A DNA stretch of 64,000 nucleotides, taken from NCBI RefSeq assembly GCF_021018895.1, contig NC_079384.1, positions 3,496,140 through 3,560,139 of the forward strand, read 5' to 3'. This DNA is from Seriola aureovittata (taxonomy: Eukaryota; Chordata; Actinopteri; Carangiformes; Carangidae). The position numbers were made by a program, and so were the translations under genes. Shown piece after piece: positions 24,528 through 36,587 of this stretch. Positions within the stretch are counted from its first letter, which is position 1; each line of letters starts with the position of its first letter. The notes beneath the pieces were generated by a model. The model was given only the letters and a program-made list of their open reading frames with translations, made no database searches and was not told the DNA's origin.

Positions 24528-26033
24528 GTGAGTCACACACGACAGCGCAGTATGAAGAGCGGATCCCCGTGTCCTCTGACTGAAATATAACGTTTTACTT
24601 TGAAGGAACACGGCCATGTGAAGTCGAGAGCTCGTGCGTTCTGCCTGTTAAGCGATCAGAACCGGGACGTTGAAATCGGCCGTTCGTCCCCCGGTAGATC
24701 TGGTGATCCATGAAAGTAGCTTTATCTGAAAGGGAGAGAAAACAAAATACAAAATACAAAACACAAAACACAAAACACAAATACAAAGTTGAATTCATAA
24801 GCAATAAAACACACCCCGGCTCATTAGCTTATGGAGGCTAACGCCGGCTAATGTTAGAGATAAGATATTGCTGCTGGACATCAAAAACTGACATTACTGA
24901 GTCAGTCTGTTATTTTGTTATCACATATGTATATGAAAAGTAAATACACCATATTACCGAGAAGTTTCGATGGCAGAATGTAACCAAGCAGCCACTGAAA
25001 ACTGAAGACAACAAGATAACAAAGGCAAAAAGTTAAGCAGGACATGAACCTCAGTCTCCTGGGTCATCATGCTTATTAAAGGAAGCCTCAACAGAATCTG
25101 GGACGTTCACCTGTAATAACTTCACAGCGTTACACTCCTCCTCGTCGCTCCTCACGGATGTTTTCATCTTCCACCAAGTCACGTGTTTCATGTCTGTCCG
25201 TTTCCTTCACGTCCTTTTACCCTTTTACCCTACACAACATACGAACAAATTTAAAAGCGGAGAGCGAGATAGCCAAACTCCTGCAGGTGTGGCACTGATA
25301 GCGGAGAGCAGGGTGCACTTCCATTGGTGACTCTCACCTTCACAAATTACAGGTTTGTTCTGTCGACGACAAAAAAGCAAAACAAAAACCAAACAGTCTT
25401 ATTTGTCTCAAAATAAAAGTGATGATAATGAGAGTGCTATTTAAAGTGTGTGTCTCACTCGGTGTGTGTAGTGTCGGGCAGTTTGTGTGGGAGCTGCTTT
25501 GCATTTATAGCCTTGTTGTGGTAACAGGCCGGCATGCCAAGAATAGCATGACGGTCTGGCACATAACAACCTGCAGATACAGAATCCAAAACCAAATCTT
25601 TTCTTCTTCTTGTCCTCTAGCTCATGTTTTCACCTCTTCCGTTTTCTCTCTCTCTCTCTCTGTCTCACTTATCATCCGTCTCTCTCTTCCATTTTCTCTT
25701 CCACCTCATCTCACCACACGTTTTGGTTCGTTTCACTGCGATGATGCAGAAGCGCTGAAATTAAAAGCAACATAAGACCCGATAAACCACCGACAAACCT
25801 GGATCACCATGCGTCTGTTTTATGTTTTAATGTTCCACGTGAATGTTGTTCCTCTTCTGCACTTGGAGTCGTTTCTGTAAATCGTCTTACATGGTCGTTA
25901 AGTCGCCATGTTGTCAGTTCAGATGAGCTAATTAAGATCTTAACTCACAGGAATCGTTACTGGTTTTGGATTGAGACCAGGTCTTATATCTGTCAGGTGA
26001 ATTTGAATGTCTCTGTGTCCCTGTGTGTCTCAG
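24528..26033. other. Last RAB26 intron, no gene seen
   Basis: A 1.5-kb intron. It contains an ACAAA-rich stretch near 24740-24785 and a TCTC-rich stretch near 25645-25690, but nothing recognisable as a gene. Confidence 0.7.
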
Positions 26034-26136
26034 AGAGCTGAAGCACAGGACCATGAAGGAGCCTGACGAGCCAAAGTTTCAGCTGCAGGAATACGTCGAC
26101 CAAGAAATGAGGACGGCCGGCTGCTGCCGCTCGTAG
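26034..26136 (+). CDS. rab26: RAB26 terminal coding exon with CCRS tail
   Basis: The exon starts after gtgtctcag, completes the split lysine and reads ELKHRTMKEPDEPKF, then LQEYVDQEMRTAGCCRS and TAG. The hypervariable tail ends in two adjacent cysteines plus two residues (CCxx). This is the signal for double geranylgeranylation by Rab geranylgeranyl transferase, so the protein should be membrane-anchored. The CCR ending is the best single hint for Rab26 rather than Rab37. Confidence 0.92.
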
Positions 26137-26172
26137 ACCGCATCCCTATTTGTGTGTGTGTGTATGCGCGTA

Positions 26173-26209
<37 letters not shown>

Positions 26210-26379
26210 GAGAGAACCGGTACATTCTGTATGTAATAAAATCTGAGATGGTGTGTCTGGGAATAATCATGAAATTCTCAGTGTTTGTAATATTTCTATT
26301 AGTGGTGGATATCTCTCCCAGCCCACCTTTCCTCTGCAACTGTGAATGTAAAATAAATAATTCCTACTACCTACATGCT

Positions 26380-26381
<2 letters not shown>

Positions 26382-26439
<58 letters not shown>
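26382..26439. repeat. (CA)n microsatellite in RAB26 3'UTR
   Basis: Pure CA run of about 58 bp between the proximal and distal poly(A) signals. Confidence 0.96.
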
Positions 26440-26443
<4 letters not shown>

Positions 26444-26910
26444 GTCCATCCACTTCATAGCCTGTTTAATGCATTCTGTGCAGTTTTTCAGTGTGATGTA
26501 CATATTTTAAATGTAAGTTTAATTTTGTGCTCTGAAAATCTTTGTAGTTTATAAATGCCCGTCTTGTTGAAACTAAAGTATATGGACAAAAAAATATGTT
26601 GAATATTAAATCAATATCATAGATCTTATTGACACGTTTCTATGGATACACTAATGCACCTGATGTAAGCTGTCAAACGGCACTGTGTGCTGTTTGTATG
26701 TACAGGATAAAATATCATTACCGTTTTTAATACTGGCACTTGTGATCATGACTGTCATCGTGCTGACGTGTCTGTGACTTATGATTTGGGGTCTTGACAT
26801 TTTGTACACAGATTGTTCAGTTCAAGAGTTCAAAGTTGCTGTGTGAAGCGTTTAACGCCATTAAATCTCTCTCAGTAATTATCACATTCAATGTAATTAA
26901 CAGCATCGTC

Positions 26911-26916
26911 AATAAA
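26911..26916 (+). terminator. Probable distal poly(A) signal of RAB26
   Basis: AATAAA hexamer about 775 bp after the stop codon, with G/T-rich sequence downstream. Confidence 0.55.
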
Positions 26917-27183
26917 AGCCCGTAGGTGTCCACTGACCTCGACTGTGCTCGGGGACGATGCAGTTGTGTTGCGTTATGGCAAATAACAGGAAGAGGGCGC
27001 TGCTTCGTTGAAATCTGCTCTAAACCTGCACAAAAAAAACAAGTTGGACATTGAGTTTGGAAGCTACAGAATCATTCGTTTGACAAGAAATGAATCAATT
27101 AATTAACCAATTAATAATAAAAATAAAAAAAAAACCTTCACTCATGGGCTTCTTACCAGCCTTTTCTGGATCTTGCTATCACA

Positions 27184-27331
27184 TCTCATGGTCTTCATCA
27201 GTGGATGATCTGCTGATCAGGGCCGAATCAACTCCATCAGCTTTAAGATTTAACAAGATTAATTATTTTAGTATTCAGTGGGTCAACTCCATGCACTAAG
27301 CAAATTCTATCTGCAGATGAAGACCATGAGA
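27184..27331. repeat. 16-bp inverted repeat pair
   Basis: TCTCATGGTCTTCATC at 27184-27199 is the exact reverse complement of 27316-27331, 116 bp apart. The flanks (caactccatcag, caactccatgca) look like parts of a dispersed repeat rather than a gene. Confidence 0.6.
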
Positions 27332-29777
27332 AGTGGTGGAAAGCTCAAGGTAAAGCTAGTAAGTGGACATTGAGTTTAGATTTTTTTGTTTAGTGAGAGG
27401 TTATAGATTATTTCCCACATTTTGTATCACAGTGAATTTTAAAGTATCTGATATATAGTGTAAATATTTCGAACCGCTGCGCCGGACATCTTGTTTTGCC
27501 ATGTTTTATTTCAGCGCATAAGATTGTTCAAAACAACAGAAAATGAACCGTAGTGTGAAAGCCAACGTGAGGACAGCAGATATTCAAAGTACAATTCTTG
27601 TAGTTTCCAACGGAGAGACACAAAATATTTGAAAACGCAACCAGGAAGTGAAGAGTTGAGAGATTCGTTCAACCTGGAGGATGCTTGGGTTGCACCCATT
27701 GGTTGGTTTTAGACTTCCTGTCATTGATCTTTTGCTGGACTAATGTTGCACTGTGGATCCGGGCCCCCGAGGGGAGGGTGGAGGGAAAGGTAATTGGAAA
27801 GTCGGTAGCAGGTGGAGTGATGCTGCTATTGTGTGCTGGGTTCAAAGAGGAGTTGTCCAACAGTGTGACAATGCAAAGCTTTTCAGCAGCTGCTTTGAAT
27901 CAATAACTTGTCACAGGCTTTTTCTTTTTTTCCCACAGATTCTACCCAGTGGTAGGAAAACCTCTATGTCAGATGTTTTTATTGAAAATTGTTCCTGCTA
28001 TAATGTTAAAAACACACAACATTTTATTTGGAAATACTGTAAATAAAGATTCAGAAAACTTACATTCGTTCAGAAATAAATCAGATGTTGTTAATTTATT
28101 GTTAACTTGTAATCTGTTCTGTATCTTAACTGAGATGATTTGTATCGTATCAATCTGACGTATTTGCATTAAAGAATCCCTCAATAATCAACGGGTTGTT
28201 CTTACCGGTGGATGAGGAGTGATGAAGCTCAGACATGGATCTGCAGCACCACCCTGTGGCCGTCACTTGTTATTACAACATGAACTCGCTGAATTATCTG
28301 GTACAGCATCAACTCTTTATGGTTCCTGTTTTACTGTCCTCACCTTTCATTCTTTTCATCCAAGTTCTCAGAATGTTTATAATCTCAAAAGTGAATTTTT
28401 TAGCCTTTCTTTTTTTTTGCCTTTTGTATGATAGGTGCAGAGGACTCAGCCCTAATGGTACACGCTCACCCGGTAGAGTTAATGTTATGAATATGTAGTT
28501 GTCTTGAGGTTTCTGACTTCCAGCGGTGGAGCAGATCTGAGCCCTGTACTTATGCAGCTTTATCCGCTCTCCTTCTATCCACTGTCAACAAGTTATAAAG
28601 TGCAATCAGTAATCAAGTATTTTTATTGCATTGTAAAGACAAAGGTGGAAAGCCATTCAATTCTGGCCTCTACACTGAGAATGGATCAGTGTATTTCTGT
28701 ATTTCATAATAAAAGTAATCAAATAAAAAGCAGTGAGGCAACAACAACACAGGAATTGTTTTATTTACCCAAATATTACAAAACAAGAGTTTTATAATTT
28801 GACCTTTAGAAGAGGACAGCAAAACAACTATACTGAAGATAATACTGAACAAACATGGAGGACCGAACATGTAACCAAGTAACACACAAAGGGGAAAACA
28901 AAATGGACGCCCAACTATAACTTAACACCAAGCAAAACTAACTGAACCCAAAATCTCCCCCATGATGCATCAACAGTTGGTTTGGCCCAATCAGCTGGCT
29001 CCCAGATTTAAGAGTCCTCAGCCTTCAGTCTCACCTTTTGCTCCACCAGGAAGTGACCTCCCACCGACCACGGTAACTCAACACAAAGACACACAAAACA
29101 GTTAATGTAACAGGAAGTTTCCCCTCGCAGCGTTAAAACATGTGCACGCCGTGTAAAGAGATGTAAGGTTAAACAACCGGCGTGATATTAAGTGTTTTAA
29201 GTGTAATTACCTGCAAATGAAAAGAACCTGTGTCGGTAACTAATGAGGTGATTTCACCCCGTGTGGCTGTGGCCTCATGCTGCTGAGGGTTTATATGCAT
29301 CAAGTGATATTTGTGATCACAATAGTTAAAACTGATCAAAAGAATTTGTTTTTCTTATTGTTGCTTCACTCGGATGTGAAGTCACTTTGCAGACGGATGC
29401 ATGTGCAGTTTTTACTTTGGTAAATAGAAACTGTTTATGACATTTGAAACTTGTCTCTGCGAGCAGGTGGGAGGGAGAGCTGAGAGTGAGGAGTGATTAC
29501 CAGGCCGGATTAACCTGGAAGAATGATGTGCAACAGTGTGGGCGAGGGAACACTGGGGGGGGGGCATTTTAACCTGAGTGCCTCTCTAAATCGGTCAGTA
29601 CTGAGCTTCCCTTTGATTGGTCTGACGATGTCTGATGTCATGACATTCTGTAACAGGGTGGAACAAAGTGAGAGGGAGTGGAAGAATCAGTAGGAGGAAG
29701 AGAGGAGACAGAGTGACACGGGAACGGATCAACGTCACCTGACACAGAGCCAACACGTGTCATACAGGTAACACATC

Positions 29778-29779
<2 letters not shown>

Positions 29780-29805
<26 letters not shown>
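29780..29805. repeat. (GT)n microsatellite
   Basis: Short GT run continued by GTACGT units. Confidence 0.93.
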
Positions 29806-29808
<3 letters not shown>

Positions 29809-30395
29809 TGTACGTGTACATATATAAAACCACTTTGTCATTTCAAGTTTCTTTCACTGCACAAGCTGCTGAAAATAAGAATGTTGAAACTTTCTTCAGC
29901 GGGAACTCTTGGGCCTTGAAGGTTTGAAACGCCCAAAACTCTCAAAACTTTGATCTTATTTAAACCTGTTCCATACCATAACCACACGTTCATTATGGTT
30001 ACCATGACATCAAAGGCCCAGTACGCGTATTGTGTATGGACAAGAAGCAGTAATAGTTGTTGTTTTTAGATTCACTTACATTCATCTTTGTACGTGTGTT
30101 GAGAGATTTGTATTTGTTAAAAAAGAAACACACACAAAGACACACGGGAGGTTTTGTGAACATGTGTGAACAGATCGTCGCGGCAGCAACATTTAAAGGG
30201 ATTCACGTCAGAAACATCCGCTGCCATATGATCAAGCTAGAGTTCTTGGGTCCTTATGACTTCTCCTTCACATCCTTCCTTAAAGGACTTTTTACTTTCC
30301 ACCGCAACTCCTGTTTTTCCACCTGAATCTCATTGGACAAACAATCCAGTCACAGGAGCTTTTGTTATTTTCCCTTCAGTGTTTTTTCCAGCCCC

Positions 30396-30492
30396 TGCCT
30401 CTGACTGGCTAACGCTCGTTCAGGTTTAGGCATGACGAGTGATGATTGGTTAAGGTTAGGGTAAGAATATCAGGGTAAGCCAGTCAGAGGCA
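30396..30492 (+). mobile_element. 97-bp MITE-like element, copy 1
   Basis: The ends are near-perfect inverted repeats (TGCCTCTGACTGGCT at the left; AGCCAGTCAGAGGCA at the right). The interior contains 'gattggttaaggttagggt'. No coding capacity. A second 97-bp copy lies in opposite orientation at 30814-30910. Equal length and shared termini point to a short non-autonomous DNA transposon; the autonomous partner and target-site duplication are not evident. Confidence 0.75.
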
Positions 30493-30689
30493 ACCTGGAA
30501 AGGTGCGTTAGATTTTCAAGAAGGAGCCATCGTCCATCTTGAAAATTGGACAATGTGTTTGTGATTGGCCCGTTATTGTCCAATCAGATTCAGGTGTAAA
30601 AACAGGCTCAGGTTTTCTGCTTCGTATCTGTTCATAAAAACACTTATTCTTTCACTTCTGAGGTCTTTTTTTTTTTTCTGTTTTCCCCA

Positions 30690-30744
30690 AATACAAATCT
30701 TTCTCATGCAGATTTATTTTGCAGGTTTTCAAAGGTTGAAGGAG
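30690..30744. repeat. Direct repeat, copy 1 (AAATCTTTCTCATGCAG)
   Basis: The phrase 'caaatctttctcatgcagatttatttt', then 'caggttt' and 'aaggttga', recurs at 30995-31040 with a few changes. The two copies flank the second MITE. Confidence 0.75.
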
Positions 30745-30813
30745 AATCACAGAGCAGAGTCCAATCAGAGGCTGGTGGTTCTGTAACCATCATCTTCATC
30801 AGCATCTGTTAGC

Positions 30814-30910
30814 TGCCTCTGACTGGCTTACCCTGATATTCTTACCCTAACCTTAACCAATCATCAGGTGTCATGCCTGAACCTAAACGAGTACTAGCCA
30901 GTTAGAGGCA
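30814..30910 (-). mobile_element. 97-bp MITE-like element, copy 2 (inverted)
   Basis: Reverse complement of copy 1 with roughly 90% identity by eye, exactly the same length, and terminal inverted repeats TGCCTCTGACTGGCT / AGCCAGTTAGAGGCA. Confidence 0.75.
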
Positions 30911-30975
30911 GGTAAGGGGGCGGGTCTTTGTTACCTTTTGATAAATGATACCTCCTGCCCTCTGAATGGACTGTG

Positions 30976-31045
30976 CTGCCCCCCCCCCCCCCCACAAATC
31001 TTTCTCGTGCAGATTTATTTCACAGGTTTACGAAGGTTGATTTAT
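30976..31045. repeat. Poly-C run plus direct repeat, copy 2
   Basis: A C run of about 15 bp near 30978-30993, followed by the second copy of the AAATCTTTCTCRTGCAG repeat. Confidence 0.7.
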
Positions 31046-31614
31046 ATTTTTATATTTATACTTTTTTTAATAGAAATCTGTCTGACCTTAATTTGAGCCT
31101 GTACGGGTGGGACGTCCCTCTATGATTTTATGACATCACAGCTACGTTGGGAGCCAGTCGTGATCCAGTGCGGCTTATTACAAGTGTGATGTGACACATC
31201 TGGACATTTTAAGACTGATGAGTAATGTAACTGAGCCATTAGTGTGGAAAACCACATCTATTTGAGTTGTGTAGAAGCTTGTAAGTATTCTCTGTAAATC
31301 GAGGTTTTGGTGTTGCGGAATATATCGTTGTAATCAATGTTTAGTTATTTTTGGAGAAGTCTGCAAGTTAAGATGATTAAAACTTCCGAGCAGCTTTGAG
31401 ACTTCATGAGAAACTTGGACCAAACTTCCCTCTTCCATCATGTCCCGAAAACTATTAACAAGATAAATGGAGAGATTAAATACCATTGAGATTAATAATT
31501 CAATTTCTTCAGGCTTTCAGTTCAAACCAATTTGGCTCTTGTTGTTGTTGCTGCTTCTGATGATGGAGAAAGAAACTACATGGTGTTCCTGTCCACTTCT
31601 GTTTAATCTAGTGT

Positions 31615-31738
<124 letters not shown>

Positions 31739-32814
31739 TACTGTGTCCTTCGTTATGAGTGGAAAATACATTTCCATGCATACGTGATCAACACTGTGTG
31801 TTCAGACAGTCTGTGACTCACACTCTGACTAATAGTTATTCCAATATCCTTAAAACATCCCAGTCTGGAACAGTATGACAGTGACATGGCACTTAATAGA
31901 AGATGGGCGGTTGGCGGCACACACTGACCCGATGATGTGACCTGGAAGAGTTTGTCACAAATGAAATTACCTTGATTAAATATAATTTACAGGCATGCTT
32001 ACCAGATTTTGACACACTGCACTACAGCTATTTTCTAACTAAACCTTGAGCTCACTTTCTGTCAAATGTGAATCATTAATCACTCAGGTCCACATTTACC
32101 AAGCTGTTTTAAAACCTCAGAAACCCGAGGTCTGCCACAAACTGGCGGCTCGTTCTGTTCTGCTGAAACGCTTTCTCAAAATTCTGCAAAAATAAACACA
32201 AAGTTTAAAATGTACTCCAGATTTTTGTTCAAAGTTATAAAACAGGAGATAAAAATTTAGTACTTCAAACAAATATAATAGTTTGTGATCAAGCTGGTGC
32301 AGCTGTAATGTCTCATACGCTCAGCAGGGGTCCCACTTGCATCATACATTAGCTCAGCAGACACAAGCACACATGCTTCTTTTATGAATGAATGAATGAA
32401 TGTGAATGAAAATATTAAACTAACAGATTATTAATGAAACAGTGAAAGTTTTCTATTCCCCTCACGTCTTGTCTTCGGTGTTGGTGTTGAGGCCGTGTTG
32501 CCAAGAAGACGTTACTACTAAATGTGTCCGTTCCCATTCTCCTCTTTTTGTTTCTTCAGCAGTGATTTGTGGTAAAAACCAAAACCAGATTACCAACTGG
32601 AAAAAGCCGTAAACCGCGGCCCCACAAGCTCCATCATCGTTGGATGTCAGTCAGTTTTTGGTCATTTGATTAATTCCAAAGTCATTAGACACTTTGCACC
32701 ATCTAAGTACAAAACCAATTAAGACCAATTAAGACCAATCCTGCATTATTATCTGATTTGTAAAAGGTCCCGATCCAAAATGTAGTTTTAAGAACTTAAA
32801 GGAAGAATGTTTCT

Positions 32815-32945
32815 GGTACTTGATACTTATTTGCTTTCTTGCAGTCAGTTATGATACTGCCACGAACAGCTGAGACTCGCTTAGCATATAGCTTAGCATA
32901 AAGACTGGAAGTGGGGGAAAATGGCTCTGTCCAAAGTTAACTAGG
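32815..32945. repeat. Dispersed GCTA-rich fish repeat fragment
   Basis: It contains 'cttagcatatagcttagcataaagactgg' (split by one substitution), 'ggctctgtccaaagttaac' and 'cagctgttcccagcttgta', in the order expected for the same family as 3185-3315. Confidence 0.55.
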
Positions 32946-33721
32946 CCAGCTGTTCCCAGCTTGTATAGATTTTAGTTTAACTTTAGTTTTTATTTATTAT
33001 TTAATTTATTTATTTTTGGATTGTTTCACCCAGGTGCCACCCATGGAAATTGGGGGGGGGCTCTAAATAAAAACCCTTTGTCAGGCAGCTGTTGAATGCC
33101 ATGACGTACATGGATGGATAAGAGCAGCGTGTTGGTACGTTATGTTAAAAGAATCCGTTTCTAATATTATATATGCAAGAACTGATGTTTGTCTTTTTGC
33201 TGTTGTTTTTTCTTTTCTTTTTTTCTTTAATCTCCAGGACTGCGAGGAAAAATGATAAAAATCTGATCACAAAAAAAAGGAGATTTCGGTTTGGCAGCGT
33301 GCTTGATGGAAATGTTGAGGTGACACACACAATCCTCCGAGGACGAGCTGTGCACATAAAGGGGCCAATAGGAACCCAGTGGTAAAAAATTTTCCCGAAG
33401 ATTTCCCACGAACTCGGTATCAGCCATCAGCTGATAAAATCCTCCGTGTGGTAAATATTTGCTCCACCATTTTTATTTCCATCCGTGGAAAAAAAAACAA
33501 CAGAAGCGGAATACAAAGCCTGGGTCCAGGAGTGATCGTGCTGCCCAGATGTGTGTAAACGTGTTCAGTGGTGTGAATAAGTAAATAGTACACAGTCATT
33601 GTCATGCCACTTGCCAACGGACGCCCTCATATGACTCGGCGAGGGCCATCTGTTGCACTGGTTGCTCTCCGTGTCATTAGCCGTACCTGAGGGCAGCATA
33701 ACCCCGATGGCTCTTCTGTAG

Positions 33722-33723
<2 letters not shown>

Positions 33724-33768
<45 letters not shown>
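33724..33768. repeat. (GT)n microsatellite
   Basis: Pure GT run followed by GCATGC. Confidence 0.96.
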
Positions 33769-33769
<1 letters not shown>

Positions 33770-33864
33770 ATGCATGCGCTCATTCCTCACTAGTTGCCCA
33801 GCAGTCCACTCTATTGGGTTAAAGTGACCAAGAACCCCAAACAAAGCCATGTGGTCTCTGTGTT

Positions 33865-33866
<2 letters not shown>

Positions 33867-33912
<46 letters not shown>
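33867..33912. repeat. (GT)n microsatellite
   Basis: GT run with one TATG break, about 100 bp from the previous array. Confidence 0.95.
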
Positions 33913-34086
33913 TATCCTTCTCCCTTACTGTGCATGCTCACCGTGCACACAGAGCAGCCTGCTTGTGCTTTATTAAATGGTCCTTGCTCAGTTATATACG
34001 GTTGCAGACACAGTTGCAGTGACACGAACACCTCCAGATATTCAGCTCAGGGTTGGTGAGACAGTGATGAGAGGAGTAGAAGAAGG

Positions 34087-34136
34087 TGAGGAGGAGGAGG
34101 AGGAGGAGGAGGAGGAGGAGGAGGAGGAGGAGGAGG
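34087..34136. repeat. (GAG)n trinucleotide repeat
   Basis: About 16 GAG/GGA units; translates as poly-Glu or poly-Ser depending on strand, but no gene context is seen. Confidence 0.96.
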
Positions 34137-34366
34137 GTCTGTTTGTTTTTCTCGTCTGTTTCGTTGTCGTTGGTCTTTTACACCTTGTCGTGACAACACT
34201 CGGTGAACTCAGCAGCATAATAACCATCTTATAGATGTAACAGTAATAAAAGGCATTGTCTCCGTTGAGCGTTGAAAACACTAAAACCCAGGGTCACCTT
34301 CATTTTCCTGTTAGTTTTTATTTATATACTGTATGAAGCTTATGTACATATATAGTTTGTGTCATA

Positions 34367-34370
<4 letters not shown>

Positions 34371-34404
<34 letters not shown>
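34371..34404. repeat. (CA)n microsatellite
   Basis: Pure CA run. Confidence 0.96.
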
Positions 34405-34406
<2 letters not shown>

Positions 34407-34462
34407 TCCAGACTGTCTGTAGAGCTTCGATTGCATTTAACATCTTTTAACCATACATTGTG

Positions 34463-34815
34463 GCCTGGACTGACGTGGACCGGACTGGACTGGACTGGAG
34501 CAGATTAGAAACGAGTGGGCTAGTTTAGATTATACCGGACTGAACTGGACTTGATGGAATTTGATTAGACGGGCTGGACCACACTCGACAACACTGGCAT
34601 AGACCGGACTATACTGGATTGATTTAGAATAGGTTCAGTAAAACTGAACTGGACTGTAGTGGGTTAAGTTGGAACTGGACTGGGTTCTAGGTTGGATTAG
34701 AATGGATTGGTTTGAAGTGGATTGTCCTGGACTGGACTGGACTGGGTTGTTTAAGGTTAGGCTGCAGTGGATTGGATCAGATGAACCGGATCCTGTCTGG
34801 ATTGTGTTGGTATCA
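34463..34815. repeat. Degenerate GGACT/TGGACTGGAT minisatellite
   Basis: About 350 bp built from diverged pentamer-like units GGACT, GGATT, GGACC, GAACT. Clear tandem stretches such as 'ggactggactggactgga' occur near 34484 and 34730. Units are too diverged to define a single period by eye. Confidence 0.85.
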
Positions 34816-35336
34816 TGTGTCATGTGACATGAGGGGACAGCAGAAATTTGATTGTCATGTAAAAGACAAGTATGTCCAATTCACAAACTGTCCACTAGAA
34901 AGAAGGAACACAAAGGCTCGATGATCTAATGCTGCTTCATGCATAGAACAACACATGCTGCCTCTCTCTCTCTGGTGCATTGTTCTTCTGGGATCATAGG
35001 AATATTTTGGCTCCTTTTGTCCTCACACTGCATTGGCCCCTGGACAAAGGGCTCCTGATCCTTTTCCTCCGGGGTATTTCTAATGCCGATAGCGAGGGCA
35101 ATGTGTCACTGTTCCTGTAAGTGAAACCCAGTGACTTATAATCAATACAGGAAATGAACATGTGACCGAGCTGACAGTAATGTTGGGTGATTTTAGTTGG
35201 TAGTCGTTGCCTGTGTTTTGTGTTTGTGCGTCTGGGTTTCTGTTTCTGCCTTCCAGCTATGCAGTCCCATTAAGATAAGCCTCCTCTCCACTCAGCCGAA
35301 GAACATCAACAAACAGAGAGGAAAACCCCCTGCTGT

Positions 35337-35338
<2 letters not shown>

Positions 35339-35395
<57 letters not shown>
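35339..35395. repeat. (CA)n microsatellite
   Basis: Pure CA run of about 57 bp. Confidence 0.97.
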
Positions 35396-35397
<2 letters not shown>

Positions 35398-35914
35398 GCT
35401 TTGTTTATTTTCTCTGCAGAATAGTCGGGACGGGCCACGTGTTTCTGCTGCGCTGTGTGTTTTCATCCACCCTCGCTGACATTTACCTGATAAGATGAGA
35501 CAACAAATGAAGAGGAGGAAGACGGCACACAATGAAATGCTCAAAGTGAAATGATGTGGAGGAGGTACTTGTGCTTCACATGGTTGTCTTTATTATATTT
35601 ATTTATTATGGGGTATTATTGTTATTCAAAAGGCCAGGCTTGGGGGCAAGGCGTGCATGGAGAGGAAGGTGATAGGGAAGCTTGCGGCTAAGGAGAAAAC
35701 ATGTTTTGAAGAAAGTTTCCCTCCGGTGCCTCCGTCCATGTGACATTTAATCAGTTTCATAACACAAAACGAATGATGTTAGAGAAAGTAGCTTTTCTTT
35801 CACTTGTTACATCGCACTCACTCGTGACCAGAGAAACAAACAGAATGGGCCGAAAAAAGCCGTGAAAATGTTCTTTAATTATAATTCCGCACATCACCAA
35901 GATTGGTATTTCCC

Positions 35915-36065
35915 TTTCCACCAACATGGAGTGGGTTCTGACTGACTCACTTTTGGAGCCAGAGTCTAGCGGCCATTGGAAGAACCGGAAGTTTTTGGTT
36001 ACTTCCATGATGGCTTCATTTGTCGGCCTCGGAGCTGCCGCTTGGATATGTGGCCCCAAAAATGG
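35915..36065. repeat. Dispersed fish repeat, non-coding
   Basis: It contains 'aacatggagtgggttctgac', 'ttttggagccagagtctag', 'ggccattggaagaacc' and 'atggcttcatttgtcggcc', which follow a repeat I remember from many fish loci. The 82-codon open frame at 35926-36174 and the antisense frame over it are explained by this repeat. Confidence 0.55.
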
Positions 36066-36405
36066 CCCCCAGCAGCTGAACTGTGCTTCTGCAACTGTAG
36101 GGCCCAAAAAGCATTTTCCCCATAAACTGCTGACACGACCCTTCAACTATTACCCTTCATATCATGAGCCTTAACCTGTAAACTTTGAGGCAAAAAAGGG
36201 CCCGGAGAATAACTTGTAATATAAAATGTTCTGCTTGAAGTCTTGCACGATGTTACGGAGCTGTAATCACATTACACATCAGCTACTTAATGTCATTTCT
36301 TCTTTTCTAAAAACACTTTTCTGGCCAGTATTCAACGTCTTAACTCAGGAACAGAATCTTTGGGTGCTCAGCTTGGAACTGTTTTGACTTTGTCTTCTGT
36401 GCTGA

Positions 36406-36409
<4 letters not shown>

Positions 36410-36478
<69 letters not shown>
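36410..36478. repeat. (GT)n microsatellite
   Basis: Pure GT run of about 69 bp. Confidence 0.97.
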
Positions 36479-36480
<2 letters not shown>

Positions 36481-36566
36481 GCAGCCACGTATTAGTATTA
36501 ATGGCTTCTGTGCAGCAACATATACATGAATGAAGGATGGAGGAAGGAAGGATGAAGTCTGCTGCA

Positions 36567-36587
36567 CCCCCCCCCCCCCCCCCCCCC
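36567..36587. repeat. Poly-C tract
   Basis: C21 run. Confidence 0.95.

Larger units (their letters stand above)
26137..26935 (+). other. rab26: RAB26 3' untranslated region
   Basis: It follows the TAG stop. It contains GT and GA microsatellites at 26152-26210, a long CA array at 26382-26439, and possible poly(A) signals AATAAA at 26235-26240, 26352-26357 and 26911-26916. The last is followed by a GT-rich stretch (gtaggtgtcc) and is the most likely distal site. The short UTR would end soon after 26240. Confidence 0.6.

Noticed and set aside
6559..26136. Calling the Rab gene RAB37
   Set aside because: RAB37 is the nearest alternative, but DVTNKASFDNIR, VKREEGEKLAK and the CCRS tail fit RAB26 better; a phylogeny would settle it.
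35757..36174. Overlapping 129- and 82-codon open frames on opposite strands
   Set aside because: They coincide with a dispersed fish repeat and show no protein features or splice context.
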